Source: Bradyrhizobium rifense (GTDB lineage Bacteria > Pseudomonadota > Alphaproteobacteria > Rhizobiales > Xanthobacteraceae). Taken from it: DNA of 64,000 nt. The notes beneath the pieces were generated by a model. The model saw only the letters and a program-made list of their open reading frames with translations. It made no database searches and was not told the origin of the DNA. Below are positions 52,581-61,878 of this stretch, one piece after another (within the stretch, counting starts at the first letter, position 1; each line of letters begins with the position of its first letter). The stretch lies in the NCBI RefSeq assembly GCF_008123425.1, contig NZ_VSSS01000080.1, forward strand, positions 1 to 64,000. Reading direction: 5' to 3'. Made by a program: the position numbers and the translations under genes.

Positions 52581-53102
52581 ATGCGTCGAACCTCTGTCGC
52601 ATTGATTCTCGCCATTCTGTCGAGCGGGGCCTTGGCCGATGATTTTGTCGGACAGGCCAGCGTGATCGACGGCGACACGTTGGAAATGCATGGAGTGCGC
52701 ATTCGGCTTTGGGGTATCGATGCACCGGAGAGCAGCCAGCTGTGCCGCGGCGAAGACAGCTTGCAATATCGTTGCGGCGCGCAGGCCGCGAACGACCTTG
52801 ACGCCTTCGTTGCCCGCCGTCCCGTCAATTGTGTCCCAGTCAGCCTCGACCCGTATGGCCGCACGGTCGCGACCTGCTCGGTTGGTGGTACGGACCTCGG
52901 CGAATGGCTTGTGCACAACGGTCTTGCGTTGGATTGGCCCCAATACTCGAGGGGCAGATATCGCGAAGCTCAGCGCGAGGCTGAGCGCACCGGCCAGGGA
53001 CTCTGGAAGGGTAGTTACGTGGAGCCGTGGCTCTATCGTGCATGCATCCGCGCACGTGGAAAGCCGTCCGCCTGTTCGGACGATGCAAATGCCCATCCTT
53101 GA
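52581..53102 (+). CDS. Secreted thermonuclease-family (SNase) nuclease
   Basis: 173 aa from the ATG at 52581. A Sec signal peptide (MRRTSVALILAILSSGALA) precedes the SNase fold: ASVIDGDTLEMHGVRIRLWGIDAPES with the catalytic Asp and Arg, then VSLDPYGRTVATCSVGGTDLGEWLVHNGLAL and the second Arg in AERTGQGLWKG. Four Cys in the mature part suggest periplasmic disulfides. It degrades DNA or RNA outside the cytoplasm. Confidence 0.88.
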   Translation: MRRTSVALILAILSSGALADDFVGQASVIDGDTLEMHGVRIRLWGIDAPESSQLCRGEDSLQYRCGAQAANDLDAFVARRPVNCVPVSLDPYGRTVATCSVGGTDLGEWLVHNGLALDWPQYSRGRYREAQREAERTGQGLWKGSYVEPWLYRACIRARGKPSACSDDANAHP

Positions 53103-53236
53103 TGCGATCCCAGCAACGCGCCAATCCACAACGTGCGTTGGCCAATCACCGCACTTGGCGCCGGTGGCTCTGGCGCGGTTTGGGCGACTCACGCTACCCA
53201 TCATTCCCAATCACCTCACTGCAGAATGGGAATGAA

Positions 53237-53419
53237 ATGGTTGCTGCCACCCGTGAATTGCCGGCCTCTGGTTATGCGCTTGAAGTCGACGGCCGGCTCA
53301 AAGCCGAATTTACAACCAGAGACGGCGCGAGGGCAGGTGGCGAAGAACTAAAGAGGCGCTTTCCCATGCTTCAGATCAGGATCTATGACGCGCAGACGAA
53401 TGCGCGCGAGGAAATCTAA
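53237..53419 (+). CDS. Small conserved protein
   Basis: 60 aa from the ATG at 53237. GYALEVDGRLKAEFTTRDGARAGGEELKRRFPMLQIRIYDAQT reads as a beta-beta-alpha-beta unit found in many short Bradyrhizobium proteins without function. The ribosome site is weak. It ends 500 bp before ardC. Confidence 0.6.
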   Translation: MVAATRELPASGYALEVDGRLKAEFTTRDGARAGGEELKRRFPMLQIRIYDAQTNAREEI

Positions 53420-53489
53420 GGTTCTCCGACTCAAGCTTTGGGGGAGGAGTTCTTCCGCTTGCGCGCGTGCGGCTTTCGCCGCACCGGGC

Positions 53490-53715
53490 TCTCGTTGAAC
53501 CGAGCCGCTTTGCGTCTCGGCCGTGCGGCGTCGATCCCTCGCGCAGGGGATGCGGAGCTCCTCGCCGGGGGCACTCGGAAAAGGGGCTCGCCTGCGGCGA
53601 TCGCTATCACTGCCCCGTTCCCGGGTGCCCTCTTAACCGGTCTCGTCGCTGCACTCGGACCCGCGTGCCCCTTCGGGTCGCTATGCTCACGCTCTCCGGG
53701 TGCCATTTCCCTTGA
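53490..53715 (+). repeat. Dispersed repeat, copy 2 (related to 30755-30985)
   Basis: CGCTATCACTGCCCC followed by CGGGTGCCCTCTTAACCGG and GCACTCGG at 53601-53657, with a second looser unit to 53705. It matches copy 1 both in DNA and in the encoded AIAITA..GALLTGL peptide. It lies upstream of ardC and may be part of the conjugative-element backbone. No other gene is supported in 53420-53860. Confidence 0.5.
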
Positions 53716-53860
53716 GGCGATGCGCCCCCGGCGCAGCCTGGTCGGGCCTGCGGCCCTAGGTAGCTCAACGCAATTCCATGAACACCCGATGGAAGGCGGG
53801 CTGCGTCGCAGATTTCGCATTCTCTCAGGTCAAGGCGAGAGTCAGAGTGTCGCGCGGTTT

Positions 53861-53919
53861 TGCCGTGACGGGTTACAGGCTGCGAGAGAGGCTCGCGGCG
53901 CCCGTCGCGGAGATCCGCG
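53861..53919 (+). promoter_or_regulatory. Hairpin leader of ardC, shared with parB
   Basis: GTGACGGGTT, then GAGAGAGGCTC and CCCGTCGCGGAGA immediately before the ardC start. The same order of blocks precedes parB at 54929. TGACGGG and CCCGTCG form the outer stem. A shared operator or RNA structure for the two genes is likely. Confidence 0.55.
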
Positions 53920-54876
53920 ATGTCCAGACATCATCCTCGGGCGCGCACCGGTGAGGACCGGGCAAACCTTTATGACGACATCACCAGCAAGATCATCGCC
54001 GAACTGGAGGCTGGCCGCGTGCCGTGGGTGCAGCCTTGGGGTACCGCGGCGGCGCAGGCGTCTTTGGCCATGCCGAAAAGCGCCGCGTCCGGCCGCCAAT
54101 ACAGCGGCATAAACATTTTAATTCTCTGGGGGGCCGCCACGGAACGCGGATTCACCGGTCAGAGCTGGCTCACATTCCGCCAAGCGCTGTCGCTCGGTGG
54201 TCATGTCCGCAAGGGCGAGCGCGGCACGACCGTCGTTTACGCCGACCGCTTTGTGCCGGTCGACGAAAAGCGCCGCGCGCACGAGACCGGCGAGGAGGCA
54301 CAAGCTGTTCCATTTTTGAAGCGCTTCACCGTTTTCAACCTCGATCAATGCGACGGGCTGGCTTCGGACATCGTAACCGCTGCGCCACCACCGCCACCCG
54401 GCATGATCGAGCCGACGGTCGATGCTCTGATCAAGGCGACCGGCATCGATTTCCGCATCGGCGGCAACCGCGCCTTCTATGCGCCGACGGAAGATTATGT
54501 GCAGGTGCCGCCGCCGCAAGCCTATTTCGAACCGATCAATTGGCATCGAACGGCCCTGCACGAATTGGCCCATGCGAGCGGCCATCCGTCACGTCTCAAC
54601 CGCGACTTGTCAGGCAGCTTTGGTACCAGGAAGTATGCCTTTGAGGAGTTGGTTGCGGAAATCGCGTCTGCGTTCGGTTGCGCGTCACTCGGTATCGTGC
54701 CGACGGTGCGGCACGCCGACTATATCGGCTCCTGGCTGGAGGTGCTGCGAGAGGATAATCGTGCAATTATCCGGGCCGCATCCCAGGCCAGCAAGGTCGC
54801 GGACTATCTCCTAGGATTCTTACCCGAACCCGCTGTCGACATGATGGCGGAGGGAGCGGAGCAGGAAGCGGCGTGA
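53920..54876 (+). CDS. ardC: ArdC-type antirestriction protein
   Basis: 318 aa. N-terminal single-strand-DNA-binding part (YDDITSKIIAELEAGRVPWVQPW, QYSGINILILWGAATERGF, WLTFRQALSLGGHVRKGERGTTVVYADRF) and a C-terminal zincin with HELAHASGH near 211-219. ArdC proteins shield incoming plasmid DNA from restriction during conjugation. The start lies directly after the hairpin leader and the gene is followed by parB 107 bp on, a common order on alphaproteobacterial plasmids and ICEs. Confidence 0.9.
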   Translation: MSRHHPRARTGEDRANLYDDITSKIIAELEAGRVPWVQPWGTAAAQASLAMPKSAASGRQYSGINILILWGAATERGFTGQSWLTFRQALSLGGHVRKGERGTTVVYADRFVPVDEKRRAHETGEEAQAVPFLKRFTVFNLDQCDGLASDIVTAAPPPPPGMIEPTVDALIKATGIDFRIGGNRAFYAPTEDYVQVPPPQAYFEPINWHRTALHELAHASGHPSRLNRDLSGSFGTRKYAFEELVAEIASAFGCASLGIVPTVRHADYIGSWLEVLREDNRAIIRAASQASKVADYLLGFLPEPAVDMMAEGAEQEAA

Positions 54877-54928
54877 GGTTCTCCTCCGTCACCGCGAGCA
54901 CAAGAGTAAGAGGGCAGGGGCGTTTCCG

Positions 54929-54983
54929 CGACGGGTTGGAGGTCGAGAGAGAGGCTCCCGACCGCCCGTCGTGGAGAATCGAT
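54929..54983 (+). promoter_or_regulatory. Hairpin leader of parB, shared with ardC
   Basis: CGACGGG at 54929-54935 pairs with CCCGTCG at 54965-54971, and GGTCG with CGACC inside, leaving a loop containing GAGAGAGGCT. The loop and flanks match the ardC leader at 53861. It lies 12 bases before the parB ATG. Confidence 0.55.
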
Positions 54984-55338
54984 ATGACGAAGGCTGTCCA
55001 AAAGATCACGCTGTCCCCCTCGCGTGATATTCCGTTCAACAAACTGGTCCTCAGCCAGTCCAACGTCCGGCATGTGAAGGCGGGCGTTTCCATCGAGCAG
55101 CTCGCCGAAAGCATCGCGCAGCGTACGCTCCTGCAAAGTCTCAACGTGCGGGCGGTTGTGGACGCCGAAGGCAATGAGACCGGCATGTTCGAGGTGCCGG
55201 CCGGCGGCCGCCGCTATCGCGCGCTCGAGCTTCTCGTCAAGCAGAAGCGGATGGCAAAGACGCAGGCAGTTCCTTGTGTCGTGCGCGAAGGGGGCATCGC
55301 TGAAGACGACTCCCTTGCAGAGAATGACGAGCGGATGG
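54984..55338 (+). pseudogene. parB: parB-like gene, 5' part cut by the RIT element
   Basis: Encodes the ParB N-terminal CTPase-type domain: FNKLVLSQSNVRHVKAGVSIEQLAESIAQRTLLQSLNVRA, then PAGGRRYRALELLVKQKRMAKTQAVPCVV and DSLAENDERM. In intact homologues SLAEN is followed a few residues later by ALHPLDQF; that part resumes at 61879. Joining ATG at 55335-55337 to GCG at 61879 restores frame. The fragment runs on into the element for a few residues to TAG at 55371. The full protein would have been about 700 aa. Confidence 0.85.
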
Positions 55339-55442
55339 GGCTTTTAGGTTCTGTGTTCGAACTGTCCTGTTAGAGTCGTTTGGCTGTCATCGTGATGGTT
55401 CATATCCGTGGGGCATTTCGAGGAGGGCACACAGACGTCCGA

Positions 55443-55576
55443 GTCAAGCGTTCCCGCAGCGTAGCGAGGACAACGCTTGACGCGGCGGCGACACCACAAA
55501 CTAGTCAAATGGTTGCAGGCGAAGTCCTGCAACCCTGCCACGTGGCGAGCGGGAGAGCGCGAGGGGAACCCCTCGC
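55443..55576. repeat. Three perfect hairpins in the ritA leader
   Basis: GTCAAGCGTT (55443) / AACGCTTGAC (55472); GGTTGCAGG (55511) / CCTGCAACC (55526); GCGAGGGG (55559) / CCCCTCGC (55569). All are perfect and lie in the 345-bp stretch between the left end and ritA, where there is no gene. They may bind recombinase or act in the transcript. Confidence 0.6.
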
Positions 55577-55718
55577 ATCCTAAACAAAAGAGTGCGCCGC
55601 AGGCGCTCCGCTTAATAAAAGCCGGTTCGGGAAGCTGTCTTCTTTGTTGCCGTACAGGGAGTTGCGCCGAGCTCGGCGTCTTTTGCCGTTTCGGACGGCG
55701 AGGACCAAAGAGGACAGT

Positions 55719-56876
55719 ATGGCGCGGATCATCAAGGCGGCGATGGGCTATGCCGCAATCCCGGCAGGCTTTCCGATTCTGGTGGCGGAGCGGATGGCGA
55801 TCATCGAGCCGGCGTTTGCCTGGCTGATGGAGTTGGCGACCATACCGGGCCGCAGCCATGCGGCTGAAACGATACGGACCTACTGCGAGCACCTGCATGA
55901 TTGGTTCGACAGTCTGGAGCAATCTGGTCTCGACTGGCGCGCGGTGAGCGAGGCGGAGATTGCGGCCTGGCGCAATCGCATGCTGTCGCAGCCGAGCCCA
56001 CATACGAAGCGGCCATACGCGCGGTCGACGGTGAATGATCGGGTTCGCACGGTCTGCCGGTTTTATGTCTGGGCGCAGGGACGCGGCTGGATCGAGGCCT
56101 TGCCGTTCCACTTTGTCGACGTGCGGGTGGGCCCTGGCCGCCGACAATCGTTCCTTGCGCATGTCAACGCGCGCCCCGGTGTCGTGGCGGCGAACATCCT
56201 GACTGTTGCCGAGCATGAGCGCTTGCCGCGACCGTTGCGGGTCGATCAGTTGCGCCGGGTCTTCGCCCAGTTGGAGATGCCCTACCGCCTGATGGCGGAA
56301 TGGGCGCTCGCAACGGGATTACGGCGCAAGGAGCTTTGCGGCTTAGCCGTCTTCCAGGTCCCGGAGACAGCACATCTTGATGACGAGGATCGTCCGCTGG
56401 TCGGCGTGCCCTTGACGATCACCAAGGGCGACAAGCCTCGCACGATCTACCCACCGATCGGCCTGGTCGATCGCGCGCAACGCTATATCGACGAAGTGCG
56501 CACGCCGCAGGTCCGGGCATTGCGTCGCCAACGGTCGGATTATCGGCCACCATCGGCGCTCTTCCTCAATCTGCAGGGGAATGCGGTCAGCAAGAAACGA
56601 TTGACGGCGGTGTTTGCGGAAGCTTTCCGAGCCGCCGGCGTGGCGGGTTCGCTGCATTGGTTGCGCCATACCTTTGCGATGACCATGCTGGTGCGATTGC
56701 AGCGACAGGCATCAATCACGCCTGACCTCAATCCGCTGAAGATCGTCCAGGTCCTGCTCGGGCACAGTTCGATCCAGAGCACGGCGATCTACCTGCGCTG
56801 CGTCGAGCTCAATGCCCGGGTACTCGCCGACAGCATCGACTATCTCTATGGCGAGTTGATCCCCGATGGTCGGTAA
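55719..56876 (+). CDS. ritA: RIT tyrosine recombinase A
   Basis: 385 aa from the ATG at 55719 behind AAAGAGGA. SAM-like N-terminal DNA-binding domain (TIRTYCEHLHDWFDSLEQSG) and a complete catalytic domain: Arg I in ATGLRRKELCGL near 199, HxxR in LHWLRHTFAMTML near 313, GHSSIQST and the nucleophile Tyr in AIYLR near 358. It overlaps ritB by 11 bases. Confidence 0.88.
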   Translation: MARIIKAAMGYAAIPAGFPILVAERMAIIEPAFAWLMELATIPGRSHAAETIRTYCEHLHDWFDSLEQSGLDWRAVSEAEIAAWRNRMLSQPSPHTKRPYARSTVNDRVRTVCRFYVWAQGRGWIEALPFHFVDVRVGPGRRQSFLAHVNARPGVVAANILTVAEHERLPRPLRVDQLRRVFAQLEMPYRLMAEWALATGLRRKELCGLAVFQVPETAHLDDEDRPLVGVPLTITKGDKPRTIYPPIGLVDRAQRYIDEVRTPQVRALRRQRSDYRPPSALFLNLQGNAVSKKRLTAVFAEAFRAAGVAGSLHWLRHTFAMTMLVRLQRQASITPDLNPLKIVQVLLGHSSIQSTAIYLRCVELNARVLADSIDYLYGELIPDGR

Positions 56877-58677
56877 GCGTGAGCGTATCGACCGGCGTCT
56901 ATCGGCTGCGTCACCGATCGTGCTGGACCAGCTGGTCGATACCGTCGCCGTCTTTCGTGACGGTTGGGGCGAGGTCGCAAGGCGCTACGATCTCGGCAAG
57001 CTTGGTTTGCCGACAGACATTGCGATGCTTCTGGCAGACGCCTTCCGCAATCATCATGCCGCATCGAGCTCCGACACGCTGCGTCATTGCTGGATGGCGC
57101 TGCGCGTCTTCGCGCGCTTTGCGGTGGAGGACAGGCATGTTCTTTCTGCAGGGGATCTGACCACCGCAATGGTCGGGCGCTATGTCGGCTGGCTGGATCA
57201 ACAGATCGCGGGACAGACGAACAAGCCCTGGTCGAAGGGGTCGCGGGCGAATGTGCTGATGCAGCTGCGTCAGATGATCGACTGGACCAAGCGTCGGCAT
57301 CCATCCCGGTTGCCCGCGCGTATCGACTTCCCCTGGCGGTCCTGGCCGAACCGCCATGCCGATCCCCGCACGCGCCTCGGCGGAGACGACCTCAAAGCCA
57401 TCCTTCGGGCCTGTTACGAGGAGATCGACGAGGCTTGGGAGCGCTTCGAAACGGGGCGAAGGATCCTCGCCACGAGCGGACCGGTTGATGGTGTCGATCC
57501 CGAACTTTGCGACCTGATCCGGGCGCTCGCCGGGGTGAATGACGGGGTCCTGCCTTCGCGCACTCTCGCGATCCGGAGCCAGGTCAACATATCGGCAGTC
57601 GCACGTCATGGGGGGCTGCGTCATCTCGGAGGCTATCTTCACCTGACCGGAGAAACGGTCGTTGCCTTCTTCATTGCCCTTGCGATCCAGACCGCAGGCA
57701 ATCCGGACGCGCTGCGGTTGATCACACGCGATTGCCAGGTGGCGCATCCACTCGATGAGCATCGCGTCATCATCGAGTGGGCCAAGCCCCGGGCCGGACG
57801 GATGATCAAGCGCGCGCAAAGACGATCCTTCGATCGCCGTCGCCGGTATGCCGCGCCGAACCTGATCGACAGGCTGTTGGCGATGACGGCGCCACTTGTA
57901 TCTCGAGGCAGCCGACAGGATCGAAACCGTTTATTCCTGGTGAAGAGCGAGAAGAAGGATACAGTCGCGCTCATTCCCGAGGCGACATTGTCGCATGCCC
58001 TGAAACCGTTCGTCAGCCGTTCGAACGTTCGGATCGCCATCTGGAATAAGGCGGCACCCGAACGGGCACGGCCTTTGCTGCCGGATTTTGCCGCCGTGCT
58101 GCTGCGAGGCAGCGTCGCCACCGAATATTACAAGGCGTCCGGCGGCGATATCGTCGTGACACAGGACGTGCTCAATCACGCTCGCGTCGACACGACCGAA
58201 CTTTACATCAAGGGGCCGCAGACGCGCCGTGTGCAGCGCGAGGCCATCGCCAGATTGCAGGACCTGATGCTCGGCTGGATTATCGGTACGGAGATCGACG
58301 CTGGGGATCATACGGCGCGAGAGCGGATTGCCCTGGGCGCCAACGCGATAGCCCCGTTCAGCCATGATTGTCTCAATCCGATTGCGGGGACGGCATCCGG
58401 TTCGACGGCTGGCAGGGTCTGCCGGCACTTCGGCGGATGTCTGCGCTGCCCTGGACTGGTCATCCCGATCGACGCGGAACACATGGCGCGCATTCTTCAG
58501 GCGAAGAGCGAACTGGAGCGTGCGCGTGAACGCCTCGATCCGCGCCGCTTCGAGCTTCTGTACGCATCGAGCTTGCGCATTCTGGTCGACGACATCCTGC
58601 CGGACTTCCCGCAATCCCTGCGCGCGAAGGCCGAAAGTCGAATGATGACGCTGCCAACACTTCCGGCGCTGGAGTGA
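56866..58677 (+). CDS. ritB: RIT tyrosine recombinase B
   Basis: 603 aa. Recognisable as the middle recombinase of the trio. The second Arg box reads LLRGSVATEYY, then LNHARVDTTELYIKG with the nucleophile Tyr; the first box reads IQTAGNPDALRL and lacks the usual Arg, a divergence that should be compared with other RitB. A Cys-rich motif (CRHFGGCLRCPGLVI) lies near the C-terminus. ATG is within the end of ritA; the stop is three bases before ritC. Confidence 0.82.
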   Translation: MVGKRERIDRRLSAASPIVLDQLVDTVAVFRDGWGEVARRYDLGKLGLPTDIAMLLADAFRNHHAASSSDTLRHCWMALRVFARFAVEDRHVLSAGDLTTAMVGRYVGWLDQQIAGQTNKPWSKGSRANVLMQLRQMIDWTKRRHPSRLPARIDFPWRSWPNRHADPRTRLGGDDLKAILRACYEEIDEAWERFETGRRILATSGPVDGVDPELCDLIRALAGVNDGVLPSRTLAIRSQVNISAVARHGGLRHLGGYLHLTGETVVAFFIALAIQTAGNPDALRLITRDCQVAHPLDEHRVIIEWAKPRAGRMIKRAQRRSFDRRRRYAAPNLIDRLLAMTAPLVSRGSRQDRNRLFLVKSEKKDTVALIPEATLSHALKPFVSRSNVRIAIWNKAAPERARPLLPDFAAVLLRGSVATEYYKASGGDIVVTQDVLNHARVDTTELYIKGPQTRRVQREAIARLQDLMLGWIIGTEIDAGDHTARERIALGANAIAPFSHDCLNPIAGTASGSTAGRVCRHFGGCLRCPGLVIPIDAEHMARILQAKSELERARERLDPRRFELLYASSLRILVDDILPDFPQSLRAKAESRMMTLPTLPALE

Positions 58678-58680
58678 ACG

Positions 58681-60556
58681 ATGGCGACTTCCACGGCATT
58701 CGCTCTTCCCGCCGCGACACGTTCGCCGCCTCGGATCTCGACACGCTCGCTGTGGTCGGATCAGATCTGGCATCTCGACGGGCATCGCCCTGGCAGCAAC
58801 CGAAGTGACTTCTCGCTCGACTGGGGCTTTATCCTTGCTGATGACAGCCGGTTCAGCGATCCGCAATGGACAGATTGGCGAGAGGCGGCAAAGCTGTTCC
58901 TGTGGAGCCTGAAGCTGGACCCGCCGCCCGGCCGTCGCAATGTCCATGAGGCAACCATCGTCTCCGTCTTCAAGGATTTGCGGATACTGATCCGCTAGAT
59001 GGCAGCGCAAGGATATCGGCGCTTCGTCGATCTCGGTCGCGACGCTTGCGAGCGGTTCTTAGCATCGATGGCGACGCGCCCGGGCAAAGAGACGGATAAG
59101 CCCCTGAAGTCCGGGACGTTGCAAAAATACGCCAACCTGCTGACACGTCTTTACCTGCAGGGGGCGAAGTTGCCGGACGTGGCGATCGCTGATCCGTTCC
59201 CGGGCATTGGGAAGCCTGTGCTCCATCACGATCGCGGTTGGCTGCCCTATACGCCCGATGAAATCGCCGTCCCGCTGGTCGCGGCGGCGTTGCGACTGAT
59301 CGGAGCCCCGGCTGACGATGTCATCGTGTTGCAGACGCTGGCGCAGACCGTTTATGACGATGCGCTTGCGCAGGGGATCAGCCAGACGAAGGCTGGCTTC
59401 ATCGTGACCGACGCGATCGCCGCGTTCACATTCTCGACGTTACCCAGCGAGGACGCGCCATGGCATGCCGCACCTGTCAGCAGCACCAAGCAAGTGCGGT
59501 ATCTTATCGATCGTATCTACGACGCCTGCTTCGTCGTCATTGCCTATCTGATCGGCGCTCGGGTCTCGGAGATTATCGGGCTTCAAGTCGGCTGCATCGA
59601 ACAGCATCCCTCAGGTGATGGCAGCGAACGCTTCGCCTATCTCGTCGGCCGGATCTACAAGACAGCACGCGGCGCTGACGGCGAGGCCCATCGCTGGGTC
59701 GCGCCGCCGCCGGTCGAACGCGCCATCCTGGTCATGGAACGGCTGTCGGCCCGCTTGCGCGCCCAAAGCGGGCGGCCCGATCTCTTTCTGGCGATGGCCA
59801 GCAACGGCCTTATTGGTCCCGCGGCCCGGATTAATTTGCCCGTCGTCTCCACGATCATATCGCGGTTGAACAACCAGTTCGCGCCGTTCATCGCTCTGCC
59901 GCATCATCAGGGTGAGCCCTGGCATCTGAACACGCATCAGGGCCGAAAGACCTTCGCCCGCTTCGTCGGCAAGCGCGACCGGACCGGCCTGCATGCGCTT
60001 CAGGCGCACTTCGGTCATGTCACCCGTGCGATGACCGATCGCGGTTATGTTGGGACCGACTTCGCTCTCGACGACCTTATCGATCGCCATGCTCAGGAGG
60101 AAACGCGCGCCGCCCTCGAAGAGGTGCTGACGGCGACAGCGCTTGGCGGCAAGAGCGGGCGGATGATTGCCGCTCGCTCGCAGTTCCGGGGACGCACGCG
60201 TGACGGCGATGCCCAGGCCTACGTTCGCTTCCTGATGGAAGAGACTGATCTCCGCCTCGGGGTCTGCGACTGGGGCTATTGCGTCTATCGCGTCGAAACG
60301 GCGGCCTGCTTCGGCGATGAAAAAGGGCCGAACCCCGTGCTGAGGACTGAAAGCACGTGTCTCACCTGCGCCAACTTTGCCGTTACGGCCAAGCAACCGA
60401 CCGGTCTGGCAGGCGCGCCGCGATCGCAATGCCGATCTTCTCGCTCATCCTGGCCTCGACCCGGTCAGTCGCGAGCTTGCCGAGACACGGATTGCCGAAT
60501 GCGACCGCATCCTCGGCGATCTCGATCATGGAAAGGATGCACGCGATGACGCGTAA
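58681..60556 (+). pseudogene. ritC: RIT tyrosine recombinase C, split by TAG and a late frameshift
   Basis: Residues 1-105 end at TAG (58996-58998); the same frame continues as MAAQGYRRFVDLGRDACERF, so a Trp codon probably became amber. The catalytic domain follows intact: LIGARVSEIIGL, HLNTHQGRKTFARF and AHFGHVTRAMTDRGY. Near 60394 a one-base change moves the conserved C-terminus (PVWQARRDRNADLLAHPGLDPV..DDA) into the next frame, ending at TAA 60556; the original frame runs on to 60549. With both lesions the full protein cannot be made; a shorter product could start at 58999. Confidence 0.8.
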
Positions 60557-61028
60557 AACCGGCAAAATGCTAGCGCTGACGCCGCACGAAAAACGGCTGC
60601 GCAACACGGACCGCAAGCTGCGGGAGGCTCTGGAGCGCCTGGTGAAGGGACTGCCCACACACCCCGACCTACAAAAGCGGTCCTACCGTCTGACCGTTGC
60701 CACGCTCGCACGTGAGGCGCGTGTCGGCCGCAACGCGATCTACACCAATCATCGTTCGATGATCGACGAGTTGCGTCGCGCCAGCGATCGCAGGATCGTC
60801 CCCGAGAAGCTGGCGGCCTGGGAAGACAAACTCGCCCAGCAGCGCGCTCTGATCCAGGTCTTGCAGATCGAGGAGCGGCGTATGGTGACGGAAAATGCCG
60901 TCCTGCTGAAGCGCATCCTCGAAGCCGAAACGGAGGTTGAGCGGCAGAAGCGTCACAATGCCCGCCTGATCACTGAGCGCGATCGCGCCATGAAGCCGGT
61001 GGCCCTCCCGCGTGGGCCAAAATCCTGA
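60546..61028 (+). CDS. DUF6262/TnpC-like accessory protein
   Basis: 160 aa from the ATG at 60546, overlapping the reconstructed ritC end by 11 bases. HTH-like segment SYRLTVATLAREARVGRNAIYTNHRSMIDELRRA, then a coiled coil (EDKLAQQRALIQVLQIEERRM split by short turns, EAETEVERQKRHNARLI). Similar small coiled-coil proteins accompany tyrosine-recombinase transposons (Tn554 TnpC, DUF6262). It likely assists the recombinases. Confidence 0.7.
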   Translation: MTRKTGKMLALTPHEKRLRNTDRKLREALERLVKGLPTHPDLQKRSYRLTVATLAREARVGRNAIYTNHRSMIDELRRASDRRIVPEKLAAWEDKLAQQRALIQVLQIEERRMVTENAVLLKRILEAETEVERQKRHNARLITERDRAMKPVALPRGPKS

Positions 61029-61106
61029 CGTCGTTTACGATTGCCGGTTCGTGTCGCTGCGCTCGTCGAAGGACAATTGTCGCCCCATCCATTGCCTGCG
61101 ACAATC

Positions 61107-61766
61107 ATGCGCGGCATGATCTGCGGCATGCTTGACCCCTTCGATCCAGATAGCTTCATTGTGCGCGCCGAGGTTCATATCCTTGGCATCGAGCCCAAGA
61201 TCAGCCGCACTCTCGAATTGCCAATCACTCTCAACCTCGCCCAACTCCACGAGGTGCTGCAGGCCGCCTTTGGCTGGACCGACAGCCATTTGCATCACTT
61301 CAATATTGGCGGTCTTATCTATGGAGCCCCGGAGTTCGATGAGGACGGTCTGTCCGACAGCCGGACCTTCGAGGCAACCGAGGTCAGGATGATCGACCTT
61401 CACTTTCCCTACGATGCCGAGGAAAACCCTCTCACGATCCTCTACGAATACGACTTTGGCGATAATTGGCGTCATCTGCTGCGCTTGGAGCGCGTCGCAC
61501 GCGAGGAGAGCGCCAAATATCCTCGCTGTATCGCCGCCGCACGCTCAGGACCTCCCGAAGACGCTGGTGGGCCTTCCGGCTATGCCAACTTCCTCGAGGC
61601 CTGGCTCGCCCCCGACCATGAAGAACACAAAGCCATGCATCGATGGGCTGGCGGCAAGTTCCACCCGGAGTCCTGCAATCTCGACGACATCAACAAGGCT
61701 ATCGCCAAAGCACTACGCTTATCAAAGGGCGACTATCGCTTCCGTCGAGAAAGCCATCGTGATTGA
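61107..61766 (+). CDS. Plasmid pRiA4b ORF-3-like protein
   Basis: 219 aa from the ATG at 61107; a TTG at 61041 and an ATG at 61131 are alternatives. IKISRTLELPITLNLAQLHEVLQAAFGWTDSHLHHF-like core (here IEPKISRTLELPITLNL) and YEYDFGDNWRHLLRLE are the family hallmarks, with CIAAARSGPPEDAGG. The family is common on plasmids; function unknown. Located between the DUF6262 gene and the right end, it is a passenger of the element. Confidence 0.82.
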   Translation: MRGMICGMLDPFDPDSFIVRAEVHILGIEPKISRTLELPITLNLAQLHEVLQAAFGWTDSHLHHFNIGGLIYGAPEFDEDGLSDSRTFEATEVRMIDLHFPYDAEENPLTILYEYDFGDNWRHLLRLERVAREESAKYPRCIAAARSGPPEDAGGPSGYANFLEAWLAPDHEEHKAMHRWAGGKFHPESCNLDDINKAIAKALRLSKGDYRFRRESHRD

Positions 61767-61878
61767 CGCCAAACGGCAACGCTTCAGCGCCAAAGATACA
61801 CCCAAAATCCAAGGCGTAACCAGAAAGGTAAAAGAATCAACGCCATACAGCTAACAGGACAGTTGACGCATAACCTAA

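Noticed and set aside
57931..59010. 359-codon minus-strand frame
   Set aside because: Antisense to ritB and the start of ritC.
60357..60545. In-frame extension upstream of the DUF6262 gene
   Set aside because: It covers the ritC C-terminus in another frame; the ATG at 60546 gives the expected overlap and start.
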